A DNA stretch of 64,000 nucleotides from Microlunatus sagamiharensis (GTDB lineage: Bacteria > Actinomycetota > Actinomycetes > Propionibacteriales > Propionibacteriaceae): positions 1-64,000 of the forward strand of contig NZ_LT629799.1 in the NCBI RefSeq assembly GCF_900105785.1, read 5' to 3'. This document shows, one piece after another, positions 61,810 to 64,000 of the stretch. Each line of letters begins with the position of its first letter. Within the stretch, counting starts at the first letter, position 1. Below the pieces are notes generated by a model. It did not search any database. It was not told where the DNA came from and saw only the letters and a program-made list of their open reading frames with translations. The position numbers and the translations under genes are program-made.

Positions 61810-63357
61810 TCAAACCCGGCGCCACCACGGCAGCGTCGACAGCCCGACCTCGAGGTCGAGCTCGGTCGGCCCCTCGACCACAAAACCGTCCTCCGCCTGC
61901 CAGCGCCCCTCCGGAACCTGCACTCGCCGCCCACGCGCGCCCGCCTCGACCACCGGGGCGACCAGCAGGTCCTCGCCGAGCAGGAACTGGTCGGTCACCC
62001 GCTCGTAGCCCGCGTGGTGGAAGGCCAGCGGCCGCAGGACCGGGTCGCCGGTCGCCGCCGCGTGGTCGACGAGCGCGAGGATCTCGGGCAGGAGCCGCTC
62101 GCGGAGGGCGAGCGCGGCGCGGACGGCGGCCAGGTGCTCGTCGTCGAGGACGCGCCACGGCGCGAGCGAGAACTGCACCATCGGCATCAGCACCGACACC
62201 TGCGCCCACCGCACGAACAGCTCCTGGTCGAGCGCGTGACCCTCGCCGAACTCTCCGCCGAACCCGCCGAGCTCACCGCCGCCGACCATGTCCGGGCAGC
62301 CGTACGGGTGCCCGATCAGCCCCTGCGCGACGACGTCGGGGATCAGCGAACCCAGCCCGTCGGCACCCCAGATCGGCTGCTTGTCGTGCAGCCGCTGCGC
62401 GAGCGGCTGCCCGCCGGAGCGCCAGCAGGCCCGCAGTTCGTTGAAGCCGAACTCGGACGCGAACCGCGCCCAGGCCTCGGTCTGCTGCGTGGGCACGAGG
62501 GGCCCGGTGCCGGCGTGGGTCACGTCGGTGCTGCGGTAGTCGCGCAGGTCGCCCGCGTCGAGCTTGAAGCCGTCGACGCCGTACGCCTCCTGCAGCTCGT
62601 GCAGGCGGTCCCGCAGCCAGCCGACGGCGTCGGGGTGGGTGAGGTCGAGGACGGTGCTGAAGCCGTTCCACCACTCGCGGACCGCCGGGCGCCCGTCAGG
62701 GTCGCGGACGAGCCAGCCCCGGCCGGCGAGGTAGCGCGAGTTCGAGCTGTCCGGGCTCACGAAGGGGACGAGCCAGACCATGACCGTGAAGCCCCAGTCG
62801 TGCAGCTGCGCGGTCATCGCGGCCGGGTCGGGGAAGCGCGTCGGGTCGAAGCGCCAGTCGCCGTAGTCCTCCGACCACCGGTCGTCGATCATCAGCAGCC
62901 CCGGCGGGAAGCCGGCGTCGAGCACGCCGCGGGCGTACGCGAGCACGCCCTCCTGCGTCGGCAGGTAGGGCATCTCGATCCAGGTGTTGTACTGCGGCGC
63001 GCTGAACATCCGCCGGTCCGGCGTACGCCCGCTCGCCGGGAAGTGCTCGGCGGCCGCCGCTCGGAAGCCATCAGCCAGCAACGACCCCTGAGCTTGTCGA
63101 AGGGCCGCTGTTCCGTGGACCTCGAGCCCGCCCGACCCGTCGAACGCGAACGTGAACGGCTCGTCGGACCAGACGTGGCGGCCGTGGCTGGAGACGAGCA
63201 GGGGAGCGGACTGGTTCGCGCCGCCGGTGGGGTCGTCGAGGAAGCCGGCGTTGGTCGCGAGCTCGCGCCGGTGCGGCTCGGCGCCGAACGGCATCTGCGT
63301 CCCGTCGGCGACCGCGCCGCCCCACCACCACTCGCCCTGCTCCACCTCGATGCGCAC
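61810..63357 (-). CDS. GH31-family glycoside hydrolase
   Basis: The 515-residue protein has the clan GH-D landmarks of family 31: NTWIEMPYLPTQEGVLAYAR, FPPGLLMIDDRWSEDYGDWR, FTVMVWLVPFVSPDS, the nucleophile strand GVDGFKLDAGDLRDY (Asp in KLDAGD) and QPIWGADGLGSLIPD with the likely acid/base Asp. It is a compact alpha-glycosidase (glucosidase, xylosidase or sulfoquinovosidase-like); substrate not determined. GTG 63357 is chosen. A CTGAGCTTGTCGAAGGG-type repeat (63086-63104) lies in frame within the coding sequence and encodes ALRQAQGS. Confidence 0.82.
   Translation of the reverse strand: MRIEVEQGEWWWGGAVADGTQMPFGAEPHRRELATNAGFLDDPTGGANQSAPLLVSSHGRHVWSDEPFTFAFDGSGGLEVHGTAALRQAQGSLLADGFRAAAAEHFPASGRTPDRRMFSAPQYNTWIEMPYLPTQEGVLAYARGVLDAGFPPGLLMIDDRWSEDYGDWRFDPTRFPDPAAMTAQLHDWGFTVMVWLVPFVSPDSSNSRYLAGRGWLVRDPDGRPAVREWWNGFSTVLDLTHPDAVGWLRDRLHELQEAYGVDGFKLDAGDLRDYRSTDVTHAGTGPLVPTQQTEAWARFASEFGFNELRACWRSGGQPLAQRLHDKQPIWGADGLGSLIPDVVAQGLIGHPYGCPDMVGGGELGGFGGEFGEGHALDQELFVRWAQVSVLMPMVQFSLAPWRVLDDEHLAAVRAALALRERLLPEILALVDHAAATGDPVLRPLAFHHAGYERVTDQFLLGEDLLVAPVVEAGARGRRVQVPEGRWQAEDGFVVEGPTELDLEVGLSTLPWWRRV
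63086..63104. repeat. CTGAGCCTGTCGAAGGG-type repeat inside the GH31 gene
   Basis: CCCTGAGCTTGTCGAAGGG matches the units at 36066-36084 and 36146-36163 with one change. On the minus strand it is read in frame as LRQAQG within a loop between HGTAA and SLLADGF. It is the only copy in a coding region of this window. Confidence 0.75.
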
Positions 63358-63405
63358 GCGCTCATCCTGCCGTCGGGCCGAGTCGGACGGGCCGACCGGC
63401 ACACC

Positions 63406-63483
63406 CGCTGGTTTTCTTACCCGCACCGTCGCGAGGACGTGATGTGAACGCTCTCAGCGCCGATGAGGGTAAGAAAACCGGCG
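63406..63483. promoter_or_regulatory. 17-bp inverted repeat between GH31 and DinB genes
   Basis: 63406-63422 (with core GGTTTTCTTACCC) and 63467-63483 (core GGGTAAGAAAACC) are reverse complements over 17 nt with one mismatch, separated by 44 nt. They lie between the divergent GH31 (start 63357) and DinB (start 63536) genes. They may be paired operator half sites or a looping element. Confidence 0.55.
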
Positions 63484-63535
63484 CGAGGTTTGGAGAACTG
63501 GCCGCGTCGCCGTGGTCACGTCCTAGCGTGCCGTC

Positions 63536-64000
63536 GTGACCGGCTGGACCGACGACCTGCGCACGCGGCTCGACGAGCTCCTCGACGAGTACCGCGCGGC
63601 CCTCCTCGGCTCGCTCGACGGGCTGAGCGAGGAGGAGGCGCGGGCTCGGCTGGTGCCCTCGAAGACCACGCTCCTCGGCCTGGTCAAGCACGTGACGTTC
63701 GTCGAGGGCGTCTGGTTCGACCAGGCGCTGACCGGTCGCTCGTACGCGGACATCGGCATTGCGACGACGCCGGACCGGTCGTTCACGCTGACGCAGGCCG
63801 ACACGATCGGCTCGATCCGGGCGGCGTACGAGGCCCGCGCCGAGGCGTCACGGGCCGCGACCGCGCAGCTCGCGCTCGACGCCCGCGTCGACGGCCGCGG
63901 GGAGCGCGCGATGTGGGCGCTGCACCTGCAGGTCCTCCGCGAGCTGGCCCAGCACGCCGGGCACGCCGACATCCTCCGCGAGCAGGTGCTGGCCCGGCGC
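63536..64000 (+). CDS. DinB/DUF664-family protein, C-terminus beyond window
   Basis: The visible 155 residues start TGWTDDLRTRLDELLDEYRA and include LVPSKTTLLGLVKHVTFVEG, with the first metal-binding His of the DinB four-helix bundle, and LHLQVLRELAQHAGHADILR, with the second His pair. This is the DinB_2/DUF664 group, which includes mycothiol-dependent enzymes. GTG 63536 follows a TAGCGT box by 6 nt (leaderless). The reading frame is open at the window end, so only the last few residues should be missing. Confidence 0.85.
   Translation, partial: MTGWTDDLRTRLDELLDEYRAALLGSLDGLSEEEARARLVPSKTTLLGLVKHVTFVEGVWFDQALTGRSYADIGIATTPDRSFTLTQADTIGSIRAAYEARAEASRAATAQLALDARVDGRGERAMWALHLQVLRELAQHAGHADILREQVLARR

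Overview
The window is very GC-rich DNA from an actinomycete. The neighbourhood phoU/senX3/regX3/gpmA, carD-ispF and cysS-rlmB, together with an F420-type PPOX oxidoreductase and an HbhA-like protein behind an XRE regulator, points to Actinomycetota. I infer Propionibacteriales (Nocardioidaceae or Propionibacteriaceae relatives) from gene content alone; no rRNA or other marker is present to prove it. Many genes start with GTG or appear leaderless (a TANNNT box 6-7 nt before the start codon).

Layout. 1-6.3 kb: start of an APC permease, an XRE regulator, an HbhA-like protein, a LacI regulator and a sugar ABC importer (binding protein plus two permeases). All are broken by frequent single-base indels while the protein sequence stays conserved, so this stretch looks like poor base quality rather than gene decay. 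6.4-10.5 kb: a tightly overlapping operon of tautomerase, epimerase-like SDR, aldo/keto reductase, xylose-dehydrogenase-like SDR and SMP-30 lactonase. 10.6-13.2 kb: a signal peptidase gene with an in-frame TGA and two little-known genes. 13.3-17.6 kb (minus): GH5 glycosidase, zinc alcohol dehydrogenase and an IlvD/Edd sugar-acid dehydratase. The same LacI-type palindrome precedes both the importer and the GH5 operon, so the two blocks probably form one regulon for oxidative, non-phosphorylative sugar catabolism. The importer lacks its own ATPase; a UgpC/MsmK-type ATPase at 49.5 kb could serve it.

17.7-29.7 kb: typA, RidA, a berberine-bridge-type FAD oxidase divergent from a large SARP/AAA regulator, a DUF697 GTPase, an amylosucrase-like GH13 and a YbjN protein. 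29.7-36.1 kb: conserved core with PPOX, gpmA, phoU, senX3-regX3 (with PHO-box-like repeats), a lipoprotein, carD and ispF. 36.2-43.2 kb: zinc metallopeptidase, DUF2207 protein, FeS photolyase-like protein, aldo/keto reductase, M43 metalloprotease and a 59-residue membrane protein. 43.2-53.8 kb (all minus): glyA, cysS-rlmB, MarR, DUF4032, ugpC, transglutaminase, sdaA and a macrodomain protein. 54-64 kb: ctaD with odd codon use, excalibur protein, ZIP transporter, acetate symporter with its DUF485 partner, hydrolase/MarR divergent pair, DUF808 protein, a 54-residue membrane protein, GH31 and a partial DinB.

The most unusual feature is a roughly 115-bp hairpin repeat in four copies. Its stems covary while its internal loops keep their sequence, and three copies sit 3-8 nt after a stop codon in the sense of that gene. 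A different 153-bp palindrome, CTGAGCCTGTCGAAGGG-type repeats (one inside a coding region) and several operator-like palindromes complete the non-coding picture. No rRNA, tRNA, CRISPR array, insertion sequence or phage gene was recognised.
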